Source: Streptomyces noursei (GTDB taxonomy: Bacteria > Actinomycetota > Actinomycetes > Streptomycetales > Streptomycetaceae). From it: a stretch of DNA of 64,000 nt. Each line of letters opens with the position of its first letter. Positions within the stretch are counted from its first letter, which is position 1. The stretch covers positions 2,170,001-2,234,000 of the forward strand of contig NZ_CP070326.1 in assembly GCF_016917755.1 (NCBI RefSeq), in the 5' to 3' direction. Below are positions 1-7,788 of this stretch, piece after piece. The translations under genes and the position numbers were made by a program. A model generated the notes under the pieces. It saw nothing but the letters and a program-made list of their open reading frames with translations. It had not been told where the DNA came from and did no database searches.

Positions 1-309
1 GGCCCCGGCACGGGCACCGGGACCTCCACGACGGTGAAGTGCTCCTCGGACGGCACACCCGTGGAGCGGGTGACGAGGTGAACCTCTCGATGGGTCGCCG
101 GGACGGCGAATGCTGCGGACATGCGCTGACTCCTGATCTCGTCCGGTCAGTACCGCGGGAACCCGGTCCTGCCGGCAGAACCGTGGCACCCTGCCCCCAA
201 CAACGCCCCCTCCGCGTCCCAAGATCCCTGTTCCGCTGTCGGCGAAGCAGTCCAGCCGACGCGCTGCACTGGGTGTGGCGTACAGCCGCGCCGCCATCGC
301 CAAGTCGTC
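1..309. other. no recognisable gene
   Basis: I see no frame here with a recognisable family or a convincing ribosome binding site. The stretch lies before the dehydrogenase remnant and may be further decayed sequence from the same gene, but nothing readable supports that. Confidence 0.5.
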
Positions 310-480
310 ATGAAGCTTTGGAGATCCGGCCGCCGCGGCATACCGGCGCAGTGCGGCACCGAGCCCCGCATTGCCCGGCCCGAGGAGATCGCCAACGCGA
401 TCGTCTGGTTGCTGTCGGACGCCGCGAGCTTCGCCGTGGGGTCTCCGCTGGTCATCGACGGGGGTTACACCACGCGGTGA
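310..480 (+). pseudogene. C-terminal remnant of a short-chain dehydrogenase/reductase
   Basis: From about position 352 the frame reads like the last 40 residues of a classical [22 protein letters not shown] followed by the closing VIDGGY, which in the family forms the last helix and the substrate-side C terminus. An in-frame ATG at 310 would give a 56-aa peptide, but its first 15 residues are not SDR-like. There is no Rossmann TGxxxGxG motif and no YxxxK upstream, so the catalytic part is missing. I read it as a truncated relic, not a functional gene; which SDR subfamily it came from cannot be told. Confidence 0.7.
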
Positions 481-1240
481 GACCGAGGCGTGGGGAGTCG
501 GGGAGTCGCCGCTCGTCGAGCGGAAGGGTCGGCCAGTGGCCAGCCGCAGGTGTAGCCAGCGCCTTGCTGCGGTGCCAGGAAGAGCGTGCCGTCCTCCGGT
601 TCGGACACACCATGCGGAAGGCCCCGGGAAAGCCTCAGCCGACTGCCTCGATGGGGAGCCGCGCCACGACGCCAGGGCCGAGGTCGAGGTCGAGGTCGAG
701 GTCGAGGAGAGTGGAGCCGGCCGGCCTCGGGCCCCTTTGAGCGGGAGGCACACCGAACACGAGAGCAGCGGAGCTCCTGACCAACGCAAGCGGCTCCGTC
801 CTCATCGCCCGGGGGACGTGGCGCCGCGCAGCTTGTCCCAGGTCAAGGGCCGCATGCGCCGTTCGGGTGGCCGGGCGCCGGTTCTCGTCGAGCGGCGCAC
901 GACCGGGGGTGTTGGCGGATCGCCTGGGGTTACGGAGCGCGCGTTCGTCGGGAAGGGCGGGCGTCGGCCGATGAGCGCCCGTTGTGGCGGAGAAACCTTG
1001 TGGACGACGGTGCAGCCGGCTGCTCGCGGCCCGATACTTGATCCGCCGGAGCAGTCCAGCGGAAAGGTCACCCGATTGGCTGATCAACCATCAGGAACGT
1101 CAGCATGAGGTCAGCATCAGTCCCGCCGGAAGCCGCCGTTCCGCGCCTGGGACGCCAAGATCGAGAACCTGCGAAGACGCGTCCGACCAGCAAAAGATCA
1201 AGCCATGGCCGTGCTTGTCGAGGATCCTTGGAAGGTGCCC
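481..1240. other. gene-free stretch with a short hexamer repeat
   Basis: About 760 bases between the SDR relic and dhaK hold no frame I can assign. The only structured item is a short tandem run of the hexamer GAGGTC (about five units, roughly 680-708). The promoter of the dhaKLM genes presumably lies towards the right end, but I see no clear -35/-10 pair. Confidence 0.5.
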
Positions 1241-2233
1241 ATGAGGATGTTGATCAACGTCGCCGAGACCGTGGTGGCGGACGCCCTGCGCGGGATGGCC
1301 GCGGCGCATCCGGAGCTCGTGGTGGACGTGGCGAACCGGGTGATCGTGCGGCGGGACGCGCCGGTGGCCGGGAAGGTGGCGCTGCTCTCCGGCGGAGGGA
1401 GCGGGCACGAGCCGTTGCACGGGGGGTTCGTGGGGCCGGGGATGTTGGACGCGGCGTGTCCGGGTGAGGTGTTCACCTCGCCGGTGCCGGATCAGATGGT
1501 GCGGGCCGCGACGGCGGTGGACGCCGGGCGCGGGGTGTTGTTCGTGGTGAAGAACTACACCGGCGACGTGCTGAACTTCCGGATGGCGGCGGAGCTGGCG
1601 GAGGACGAGGGGGTGCAGGTCGCCAGCGTGCTGGTCGACGACGACGTCGCGGTGCGCGACTCGACGTTCACCGCCGGGCGGCGCGGGACCGGGGCGACGC
1701 TGTTCGTGGAGAAGATCGCGGGGGCGGCGGCGGAGGAGGGGATGCCGCTGGAGCGGGTGGAGGCGGTGGCCCGGAAGGTCGTGGCGTCGTCGCGGAGTTT
1801 CGGGGTGGCGCTGAGCGCCTGCTCGACGCCGGCCAAGGGCAGTCCGACGTTCGACCTTCCCCCGGGCGAGCTGGAGTTGGGGGTGGGGATCCACGGCGAG
1901 CCGGGTCGGGAGCGGCGGGCGATGATGACCTCGCACGAGATCGCGGACTTCGCGGTGGACGCGATCCTGGAGGACCTGCGACCGCGGCTGCCGGTGCTGG
2001 TGCTGGTGAACGGGATGGGGGCGACGCCGCTGCTGGAGCTGTACGGCTTCGGCGCGGAGGTGCACCGGGTGCTCGACGAGCGCGGGGTGTCGGTCGCCCG
2101 TACGTTGGTGGGGAACTATGTGACGTCGCTGGACATGGCCGGCTGCTCGGTGACGTTGTGTCAGGTCGACGAGGAGTTGCTGCGGTTGTGGGACGCGCCG
2201 GTGGCGACGGCCGGGCTGCGGTGGGGGCGCTAG
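1241..2233 (+). CDS. dhaK: dihydroxyacetone kinase, DhaK subunit
   Basis: Binds dihydroxyacetone covalently through a histidine so that DhaL can phosphorylate it to dihydroxyacetone phosphate. The 330-aa product has the family start MRMLIN, the GGGSGHEP loop near residue 50, the KNYTGDVLNF segment, and GVGIHGEPG with the substrate-binding histidine at residue 218, the same number as in E. coli DhaK. I chose ATG 1241 over ATG 1205 because GGAAGG sits 5 nt upstream and the protein then begins where the family begins. The TAG stop lies inside the terminal repeat of the element that follows, so the last codon context was set by that insertion. dhaL and dhaM follow on the same strand. Confidence 0.95.
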   Translation: MRMLINVAETVVADALRGMAAAHPELVVDVANRVIVRRDAPVAGKVALLSGGGSGHEPLHGGFVGPGMLDAACPGEVFTSPVPDQMVRAATAVDAGRGVLFVVKNYTGDVLNFRMAAELAEDEGVQVASVLVDDDVAVRDSTFTAGRRGTGATLFVEKIAGAAAEEGMPLERVEAVARKVVASSRSFGVALSACSTPAKGSPTFDLPPGELELGVGIHGEPGRERRAMMTSHEIADFAVDAILEDLRPRLPVLVLVNGMGATPLLELYGFGAEVHRVLDERGVSVARTLVGNYVTSLDMAGCSVTLCQVDEELLRLWDAPVATAGLRWGR

Positions 2234-2397
2234 GGCGCTTCTGGCGGATCTCCGTGGAGGAAGGAGCGGCGTCTGGTGCGTGCGATCGCAAGGCGCCGGG
2301 ATGTCTTCATAGCGGAGCTATGGGGACATTGCGGCAACGCCGCGAGCGGGCGTGCCAGGCGCCGCGACGCCGCGGAGATCCGTCAGAAGCGCCCTAG
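2230..2397. mobile_element. MITE-like element with 25-bp terminal inverted repeats
   Basis: A 168-bp segment is bounded by 25-bp inverted repeats at 2230-2254 and 2373-2397, matching at 24 of 25 positions. Each repeat begins CTAGGGCGCTTCTG and ends in GGATCTCCG when read inward. There is no open frame of interest inside. The outer CTAG could be the target duplication or part of the repeat. The size, ends and lack of coding sequence fit a non-autonomous miniature element driven in trans by an IS transposase elsewhere in the genome. It separates dhaK from dhaL. Confidence 0.75.
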
Positions 2398-2527
2398 GGC
2401 GCGGCAGGAGGGGTGAGCCGGGGGCGGAGTGGGGTGTCGTGGGCGGCGGTGGGTCGCCGTTGGCGGTACGTGGGTGTCGCAAAGGGCGGCAGTCACTTGG
2501 GAGTCGGGTGTGCAGAGGGGTGATGGT

Positions 2528-3136
2528 GTGGTGGACACGGGGTTTGACGCCGGGTTCTTCGTGCGGTGGATGGTGGCGGCGGCCGGTCTGGTCGAGCAGG
2601 AGGCCGGGCGGCTCACGGAGCTGGACTCGGCCATCGGCGACGCCGATCACGGAACCAATATGCAGCGGGGGTTCGCCGCGGTGGTGAAGACGCTGGAGAG
2701 CGAGCCGCCCGCCACGCCCGGGGCGGTGCTGGTCACCGCGGGGCGGCAGCTGATCTCGACGGTGGGGGGTGCCTCGGGGCCGCTGTACGGGACGCTGCTG
2801 CGGCGGGCCGGGAAGAGCCTGGGCGAGGCGTCGGAGGTGACGGTGGCGGAGTTGCAGGCGGGGCTGCGGGCCGGGGTCGAGTCGGTGCGGGAGCTCGGGG
2901 GTGCCGCGCCCGGCGACAAGACCATGGTCGATGCCCTGCTGCCGGGCGTGGAGGCGCTGGGGACCTCGCTCGACGCGGCGGCCGGGGCGGCCGAGGAGGG
3001 GGCGTTGGCGACCGTGCCGATGCGCGCGCAGAAGGGGCGGGCCAGCTATCTCGGGGAGCGCAGCATCGGGCATCAGGACCCGGGCGCGACGTCCTCGGCG
3101 CTGCTGTTCGCGGCCCTCGCGGAGGTGGCGCGATGA
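2528..3136 (+). CDS. dhaL: dihydroxyacetone kinase, DhaL (ADP-binding) subunit
   Basis: DhaL carries the nucleotide that phosphorylates DhaK-bound dihydroxyacetone. The 202-aa product shows the Mg-ADP site IGDADHGTNMQRGF, the STVGGASGPLYGT segment and GDKTMVDAL, all diagnostic for the family. GTG 2528 is preferred because AGAGGGG lies 7 nt upstream; GTG 2531 is equally possible, and longer starts would add a non-conserved tail. The stop overlaps the start of dhaM (ATGA). The MITE-like element lies about 130 bp upstream, so transcription from the dhaK promoter has to cross it. Confidence 0.94.
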   Translation: MVDTGFDAGFFVRWMVAAAGLVEQEAGRLTELDSAIGDADHGTNMQRGFAAVVKTLESEPPATPGAVLVTAGRQLISTVGGASGPLYGTLLRRAGKSLGEASEVTVAELQAGLRAGVESVRELGGAAPGDKTMVDALLPGVEALGTSLDAAAGAAEEGALATVPMRAQKGRASYLGERSIGHQDPGATSSALLFAALAEVAR

Positions 3137-3546
3137 GCGGCGAGGACCGCGTGGTGGGTGTGGTGCTGGTGTCGCACAGCAAGGCGGTCGCGGAGGCGGT
3201 CGCGGAGCTGGCGGTCGGGCTGACCGGGGACGGCCCGAAGGTGCCGGTGGCCGCGGCCGGCGGAACGCCGGACGGGGGGCTGGGGACGAGCGCCGAGCTG
3301 ATCGCGTCGGCGGCGCGGGAGGTGGACCGCGGCGCGGGGGTCGCGCTGCTGGTCGACCTCGGCAGCGCGGTGCTGACGGTGAAGGCGCTGATCGCGGAGG
3401 GCGACGAACTCCCGGCGGACGCCCGGCTGGTGGACGCGCCGTTCGTCGAGGGGGCGGTGGCCGCCGTGGTCAGCGCGTCGGCCGGGGCGAACCTGGCGGC
3501 GGTCGTGGCGACGGCCGAGGAGGCGTACGGCTACCGCAAGCGGTGA
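3133..3546 (+). CDS. dhaM: PTS-dependent dihydroxyacetone kinase phosphotransferase subunit DhaM (EIIA-Man type)
   Basis: The 137-aa protein is a single EIIA-mannose domain. It starts with the active-site segment VVLVSHSKAVAEA, whose histidine takes phosphate from HPr, and contains AGGTPDGGLGTS and DLGSAVLTVKAL, typical of DhaM. Its role is to rephosphorylate the ADP held by DhaL. It lacks the HPr and EI domains of the E. coli protein, which is the usual short form in Gram-positive bacteria. It overlaps dhaL by 4 nt and so is translationally coupled to it. Confidence 0.93.
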   Translation: MSGEDRVVGVVLVSHSKAVAEAVAELAVGLTGDGPKVPVAAAGGTPDGGLGTSAELIASAAREVDRGAGVALLVDLGSAVLTVKALIAEGDELPADARLVDAPFVEGAVAAVVSASAGANLAAVVATAEEAYGYRKR

Positions 3547-3568
3547 ACGCCCGGTCCCGCGGGCGCGC

Positions 3569-4387
3569 TCAGGGTTTGCGGGCGACCGCGGCGTAGCAGG
3601 CGGCCTCGGCGTCGGTGACGTGGGTGGCGTCCTCGGGGCAGTCGGGGCGCCACTGGTGGGAGAGGGTGACGCCGGGGTCGAGGAGTTCCCAGCCGTCGAA
3701 GAAGCGGAGGAACTCGGCGCGGGTGCGGAACTGGAGCGCGGTGCCCGCCTCGCGGTAGATCCCGAGGATCCGGTTCATGGTGTCGGGGCTGTAGTCCGCG
3801 GTGGCGTGGGTCATCGCCAGCGTGCTGCCGCTGGGGAGGGCGGCCTTGAGGGTTTCCACGACGGTGTGCGCGCGGTCCCGGCCGTCGTCGGTGACGAAGT
3901 GCATCAGGGCGTTGAGGCTCAGGGCGACCGGCCGGGTCAGGTCGAGCGTGTCGAGGAGCTGCGGGGCGCTCAGGATGCCGGCGGGCTCGGTGACGTCGGC
4001 GGGCACGTAGGCGGTGCGGCCCTGGGGGGTGCCGCGGAGCAGGGCCGCGGCATGGGCGAGGACGATGGGGTCGTTGTCGGTGTAGACGATGCGGGCGTCG
4101 GGGGCGGTGCGCTGGGCGATCTCGTGGAGGTTGGGCGGGGTGGGGATGCCGGTGCCGATGTCCAGGAACTGGCGCAGGCCGGCGCCGGCGAGGTGCCGGG
4201 TGGCCCGGTGCATGAACTCGCGGTTGATCCGGGCGGCCACCAGGGCTGCGGGGAAGACGCCCAGGACGCTGCCGGCGGCCATCCGGTCGGCCAGGAAGTT
4301 GGTCTTGCCGCCCAGCATGTAGTCGTAGATGCGGGCCGAGTGCGCCCGGTCCAACTGCAGGTCCACCACGGGCTCGTGCTCGGTCAT
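3569..4387 (-). CDS. SAM-dependent methyltransferase, PF04672 (former DUF574) family
   Basis: 272 aa with the family N terminus: a YDYMLGGKTNF segment near residue 25, then the SAM-binding FLDIGTGIPTPPN and the acidic strand VYTDNDPIV. This family is abundant in Streptomyces; its substrates are mostly unknown. The start at 4387 is chosen because GGGAGG lies 9 nt upstream and a longer start would add a low-complexity tail. It converges with dhaM across only 22 bp and diverges from the sigma factor gene. Confidence 0.9.
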   Translation of the reverse strand: MTEHEPVVDLQLDRAHSARIYDYMLGGKTNFLADRMAAGSVLGVFPAALVAARINREFMHRATRHLAGAGLRQFLDIGTGIPTPPNLHEIAQRTAPDARIVYTDNDPIVLAHAAALLRGTPQGRTAYVPADVTEPAGILSAPQLLDTLDLTRPVALSLNALMHFVTDDGRDRAHTVVETLKAALPSGSTLAMTHATADYSPDTMNRILGIYREAGTALQFRTRAEFLRFFDGWELLDPGVTLSHQWRPDCPEDATHVTDAEAACYAAVARKP

Positions 4388-4749
4388 CGCGCGCTGCCTC
4401 CCCGCCGTCGGATGGGTCGCCGGCCGGGCACCGCCCGCGCGAGCGGCGTCCGACGGGGAGAGCACTGCCCGGTGGGTGGGCGTTCATGCGCCGGGGCACC
4501 ACCCGGGCGCGGGCACCTGCCGTCTGCGCCGGGCCCGGTGGTCGCGGGTGGGCGGCGGCGCGCGGGATCTGGTCGTTCTCGGTCACGAGTAGTCATATGA
4601 ATACGGAGCGCAGGAATATTTGTCGTCGGGTGCCACAAATCGGCTTGGTTTCCTGTTGATTGGAAGGTGAGGGCAAACCGTCCTCCCGGCGCGGCCGCCG
4701 TCCTCGGTGGCGCCGCGCCGGTGCACGGCAAACGGAACGAGGACGGCGC
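4388..4749. promoter_or_regulatory. divergent promoter region, partly AT-rich
   Basis: This 360-bp gap between the divergent methyltransferase and sigma factor genes becomes unusually AT-rich for this genome at about 4585-4665, where promoters for both directions are likely. I cannot point to a certain -35/-10 pair and see no coding sequence. Confidence 0.4.
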
Positions 4750-5349
4750 GTGAGCACAGACCGGAACCGACTTCTGCCGGCCAGACGGCCGGACCGTGCC
4801 GTCCTGCCGGAGATAGTCGCCCCGCAGGAATCGGGTCGGCGGCTGGCGCTCACCTTCCAGGCGTTCCTGGCGACCCACGCCCGCAAGTGGCTGGCCTACG
4901 CCTATCTGCACACCGGCAGCGAGGACGCGGCACACGAGGTGACCCGGGCCGCGTACGAACAACTCGGCCGGGTGTGGCCGCACGCGCTGCGGCAGGCGTC
5001 GGTCGAGGCGTACGCCTGGGCGGTGCTCAAGGAGCGGGTCACGGAGTGGCTCTACGACCGTCGGCAGCCGACCGCGCTCACCGAGACCGCCGCCTTCGCC
5101 GTCGTCACCCACGCCCTGCTGCGCGAGTGCCAGCAGCAATTCGCGATGTTGGAGAGCCAGTTGGGGCTCTATGCGGCGATCTCGCGGCTGCCGGAGCGGC
5201 AGTGCGACGTGATCGTGCTCCGGCACGTCATCGGCTACGGCGACGCGCAGATCGCCGCGCTGCTGGGGGTGGACGAGGTCACCGTGCGCTCGTACGCGAG
5301 CCGGGGCAAGCGGAAGCTGGCCGCCGCGCTCGGCATCGATCAGGGATAG
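4750..5349 (+). CDS. ECF-like sigma factor / sigma-70 region 4 protein
   Basis: 199 aa. The C-terminal third reads as sigma region 4: LPERQCDVIVLRHVIGYGDA, then IAALLGVDEVTVRSYASRGK, a helix-turn-helix for the -35 element. The N-terminal part is only weakly like region 2 and lacks a clear -10 recognition motif, so it may be a divergent ECF factor or a sigma-like regulator. GTG 4750 is chosen for the GAGG box 7 nt upstream. The next gene starts 40 bp later on the same strand and is probably a functional partner. Confidence 0.8.
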   Translation: MSTDRNRLLPARRPDRAVLPEIVAPQESGRRLALTFQAFLATHARKWLAYAYLHTGSEDAAHEVTRAAYEQLGRVWPHALRQASVEAYAWAVLKERVTEWLYDRRQPTALTETAAFAVVTHALLRECQQQFAMLESQLGLYAAISRLPERQCDVIVLRHVIGYGDAQIAALLGVDEVTVRSYASRGKRKLAAALGIDQG

Positions 5350-5389
5350 CCGGCCCGGGAACGGCCGGACAGTGCAGCGGGAGTCGAAC

Positions 5390-6169
5390 ATGGGGGAACG
5401 GAAGATGACGAGAGCGCACCGGTACCCGGGCGGGCGGCGGGAGACCGTCGAGTCTCTGCTCAGCGCCGCGGCGGCGGTGGCCGGGATCGACGGGCTGGCC
5501 GACTTCAGCGCACTGGACGACGCGGGGGCGCTCGACGGGCTGGGCTGTCTGGCGCCCGCGGCGGCGGGGCGGGGCGCGGAGCTGCCGCCCGCGGTGGTGC
5601 CGCCGCCGGGACCGGGGCGGGCGGCCCCCAGCGGGTATCCCACCGCGCGGGACGAGGCCGTCCACGAGCTCCAGCTGGCCTGCGCGCTGGTGGTGAACGC
5701 GGCGGCGGCCGCGGCGAGCCTGGAGCGGCTGGTGAACGACCACCACATCGATCCGGAGGGGGCGCTGGTCTTCGGCTGCCTGCTGCACATCACCGGGCGG
5801 TCCGCGGCGGCGCGCTTCTGGTGGCTGTTCGGCGCCGGGGCCGGCAGCCGGACCGCCGCGTACTGCCTGTATCTGGCACACCGCGGGGACGGCGAGTTCC
5901 GCGACGCTTCCTACTGGCGCGAGCAGGCCGCGCACGCGCCCGACGAGGAGCCCCGGGCGGTGGCGGCGTTCGACGAGAAGCAGCTGCTGCCGGACGAGGC
6001 CCGGCACAACCTCCTCGTCCAGTGGCACAGCGGGCTGGCGCCGACCCTGCCGACCGCGCTGGAGAACGTGATCAACCGGCTGGTGGTGGAGGGGGACGAC
6101 GAGGACTTCGGGGCCATCCCCCGGCCGTCGCCGACGCTGGTGGAGGACCTGGGGCGGGCCCTCCACTGA
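5390..6169 (+). CDS. hypothetical protein downstream of the sigma factor
   Basis: 259 aa, not recognised as a named family. It has a low-complexity proline/alanine linker around residues 60-85, then a largely helical, alanine-rich region with LVNDHHIDPEGALVFGCLLHI and several Trp/Tyr-rich segments (ARFWWLFGAG). I see no signal peptide and no clear transmembrane helix. Its position 40 bp behind the sigma factor suggests co-transcription; an accessory role in sigma function is an inference only. ATG 5390 has CGGGAG 7 nt upstream; ATG 5405 is also possible. Confidence 0.75.
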   Translation: MGERKMTRAHRYPGGRRETVESLLSAAAAVAGIDGLADFSALDDAGALDGLGCLAPAAAGRGAELPPAVVPPPGPGRAAPSGYPTARDEAVHELQLACALVVNAAAAAASLERLVNDHHIDPEGALVFGCLLHITGRSAAARFWWLFGAGAGSRTAAYCLYLAHRGDGEFRDASYWREQAAHAPDEEPRAVAAFDEKQLLPDEARHNLLVQWHSGLAPTLPTALENVINRLVVEGDDEDFGAIPRPSPTLVEDLGRALH

Positions 6170-6186
6170 CGTCGACGGCCGCACGC

Positions 6187-7761
6187 TCAGAGGAAGTTGA
6201 CGCCTTGGGCGAGCGGGAGGTCGGCGGAGTAGTTGACGGTGTTGGTGGCCCGGCGCATGTAGGCGCGCCAGGCGTCGGAGCCGGACTCCCGGCCGCCGCC
6301 GGTCTCCTTCTCGCCACCGAAGGCGCCGCCGATCTCCGCCCCCGAGGTGCCGATGTTGACGTTGGCGATGCCGCAGTCGGAGCCGTCGGCGGCCAGGAAC
6401 CGCTCGGCCTCCCGCTGGTCGCGGGTGAAGATGCTGGAGGACAGGCCCTGCGGTACGCCGTTCTGCAGGGCGATGGCCTCGTCGAGGGTGCGGTAGGTCA
6501 GGACGTAGAGGATCGGCGCGAAGGTCTCGGTGGCGACGATCCCGGTCTGGGCGGGCATCCGGACGAGGGCGGGGCGGACGTAGGCGGCGTCCGGGGCCTC
6601 GTCGGCGAAGTGGCGGTCGCCGCCGACGAGCACGGTGCCGCCGGCGCGGCGCGCCTCGGTCAGCGCCTCGGTCATCGCGGTGTGCGCGGCGGTGCCGATC
6701 AGCGGTCCGACGAGGGTGTCCGGGTGGTAGGGGTCGCCGATCGGCAGCTGCGCGTAGGCGTGGGCGATGCGCTCGACGAGGCGGTCGGCGAGGTCCTCGT
6801 GGACAATCAGCCGGCGCAGGGTGGTGCAGCGCTGGCCCGCGGTGCCGGCGGCGGCGAAGACCACGCCGCGGACGGTGAGGTCGAGGTCGGCGGAGGGGGT
6901 GACGACGGCGGCGTTGTTGCCGCCGAGCTCCAGCAGGCAGCGGCCGAAGCGGGCGGCGACCCGGGGTGCCACCTGCCGTCCCATCCGCACCGAGCCGGTG
7001 GCGCTGACCAGGGCCACCCGGGGGTCGTCGGCGAGCAGTTCACCGTGCTCCGGTCCGCCGAGCAGCAGGTGGTGGACGCCGGGCGGGGCGCCGGTGTCGG
7101 CGGCGGCGCGGGCGAGCAGGGCGGTGCAGGCGAGCGCGGTGAGCGGGGTCAGCTCGGACGGCTTCCAGACCACCGGGTCGCCGCAGACCAGGGCGATGGC
7201 GGTGTTCCAGGACCACACGGCGACCGGGAAGTTGAAGGCGGAGATCACTCCGGCGACGCCGAGCGGGTGCCAGCTCTCGGAGAGGCGGTGGCCGGGGCGT
7301 TCGCCGGCGATGGTCCGGCCGTAGAGCTGGCGGGAGAGGCCGACCGCGAAGTCGCAGATGTCGATCATCTCCCGGACCTCGCCGAGCGCCTCGGAGCGGA
7401 TCTTGCCGGCTTCGAGGGTGACGAGGTCGGCCAGGTCCTCCTGGTGGGCGGTGAGGAGTTCGCCGAGCCGCTTGACCAGGGCACCGCGGACCGGGGCGGG
7501 GACGGTGCGCCAGGCAAGGAAGGTGCGGTGGGCGTCGGCGAGGGCGGCCTCGGCCTGTTCGGGGGTGGTGGCGGGCAGATGGGCGAGGACGGCGCCGGTG
7601 AGCGGGGTGCGGGCGGCGACCGTGGCGCCGGTTCCGGGGTCCCGCTCCGGGTACGCGTCGAGTCCGGCGGCGCCGCAGTGGCGCAGCGCGGTGCTGGCGC
7701 GGGCCCGCAGGGCGTCGGTGCCGGGGAGGCCGAGGGTGGCGGGGTGCGCGCTGACGGTCAT
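6187..7761 (-). CDS. amaB: aldehyde dehydrogenase of the aminoadipate-semialdehyde (ALDH7/AmaB) type
   Basis: 524 aa. It has the ALDH landmarks: FNFPVAVWSWN and VVWKPSELTPL at the coenzyme site, catalytic Glu in LELGGNNA, catalytic Cys in GQRCTTLRR, and ETFAPILYV. The end (NTVNYSADLPLAQGVNF) is typical of alpha-aminoadipic semialdehyde dehydrogenase, which oxidises the C6 semialdehyde (or piperideine-6-carboxylate) to 2-aminoadipate. AAGGGAG sits 7 nt before the start. It is the last gene of a minus-strand operon, 27 bp after the 2-oxoadipate dioxygenase gene, which supports a lysine-catabolism role. The symbol is by analogy. Confidence 0.88.
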   Translation of the reverse strand: MTVSAHPATLGLPGTDALRARASTALRHCGAAGLDAYPERDPGTGATVAARTPLTGAVLAHLPATTPEQAEAALADAHRTFLAWRTVPAPVRGALVKRLGELLTAHQEDLADLVTLEAGKIRSEALGEVREMIDICDFAVGLSRQLYGRTIAGERPGHRLSESWHPLGVAGVISAFNFPVAVWSWNTAIALVCGDPVVWKPSELTPLTALACTALLARAAADTGAPPGVHHLLLGGPEHGELLADDPRVALVSATGSVRMGRQVAPRVAARFGRCLLELGGNNAAVVTPSADLDLTVRGVVFAAAGTAGQRCTTLRRLIVHEDLADRLVERIAHAYAQLPIGDPYHPDTLVGPLIGTAAHTAMTEALTEARRAGGTVLVGGDRHFADEAPDAAYVRPALVRMPAQTGIVATETFAPILYVLTYRTLDEAIALQNGVPQGLSSSIFTRDQREAERFLAADGSDCGIANVNIGTSGAEIGGAFGGEKETGGGRESGSDAWRAYMRRATNTVNYSADLPLAQGVNFL

Positions 7762-7788
7762 CGATAACTCCCTTGACTGCGAAGGCCG

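Noticed and set aside
4750..5349. Classical ECF factor with anti-sigma gene next to it
   Set aside because: The following gene has no zinc-binding anti-sigma motif (HxxxCxxC) and no membrane helix, so I did not call it an anti-sigma factor.
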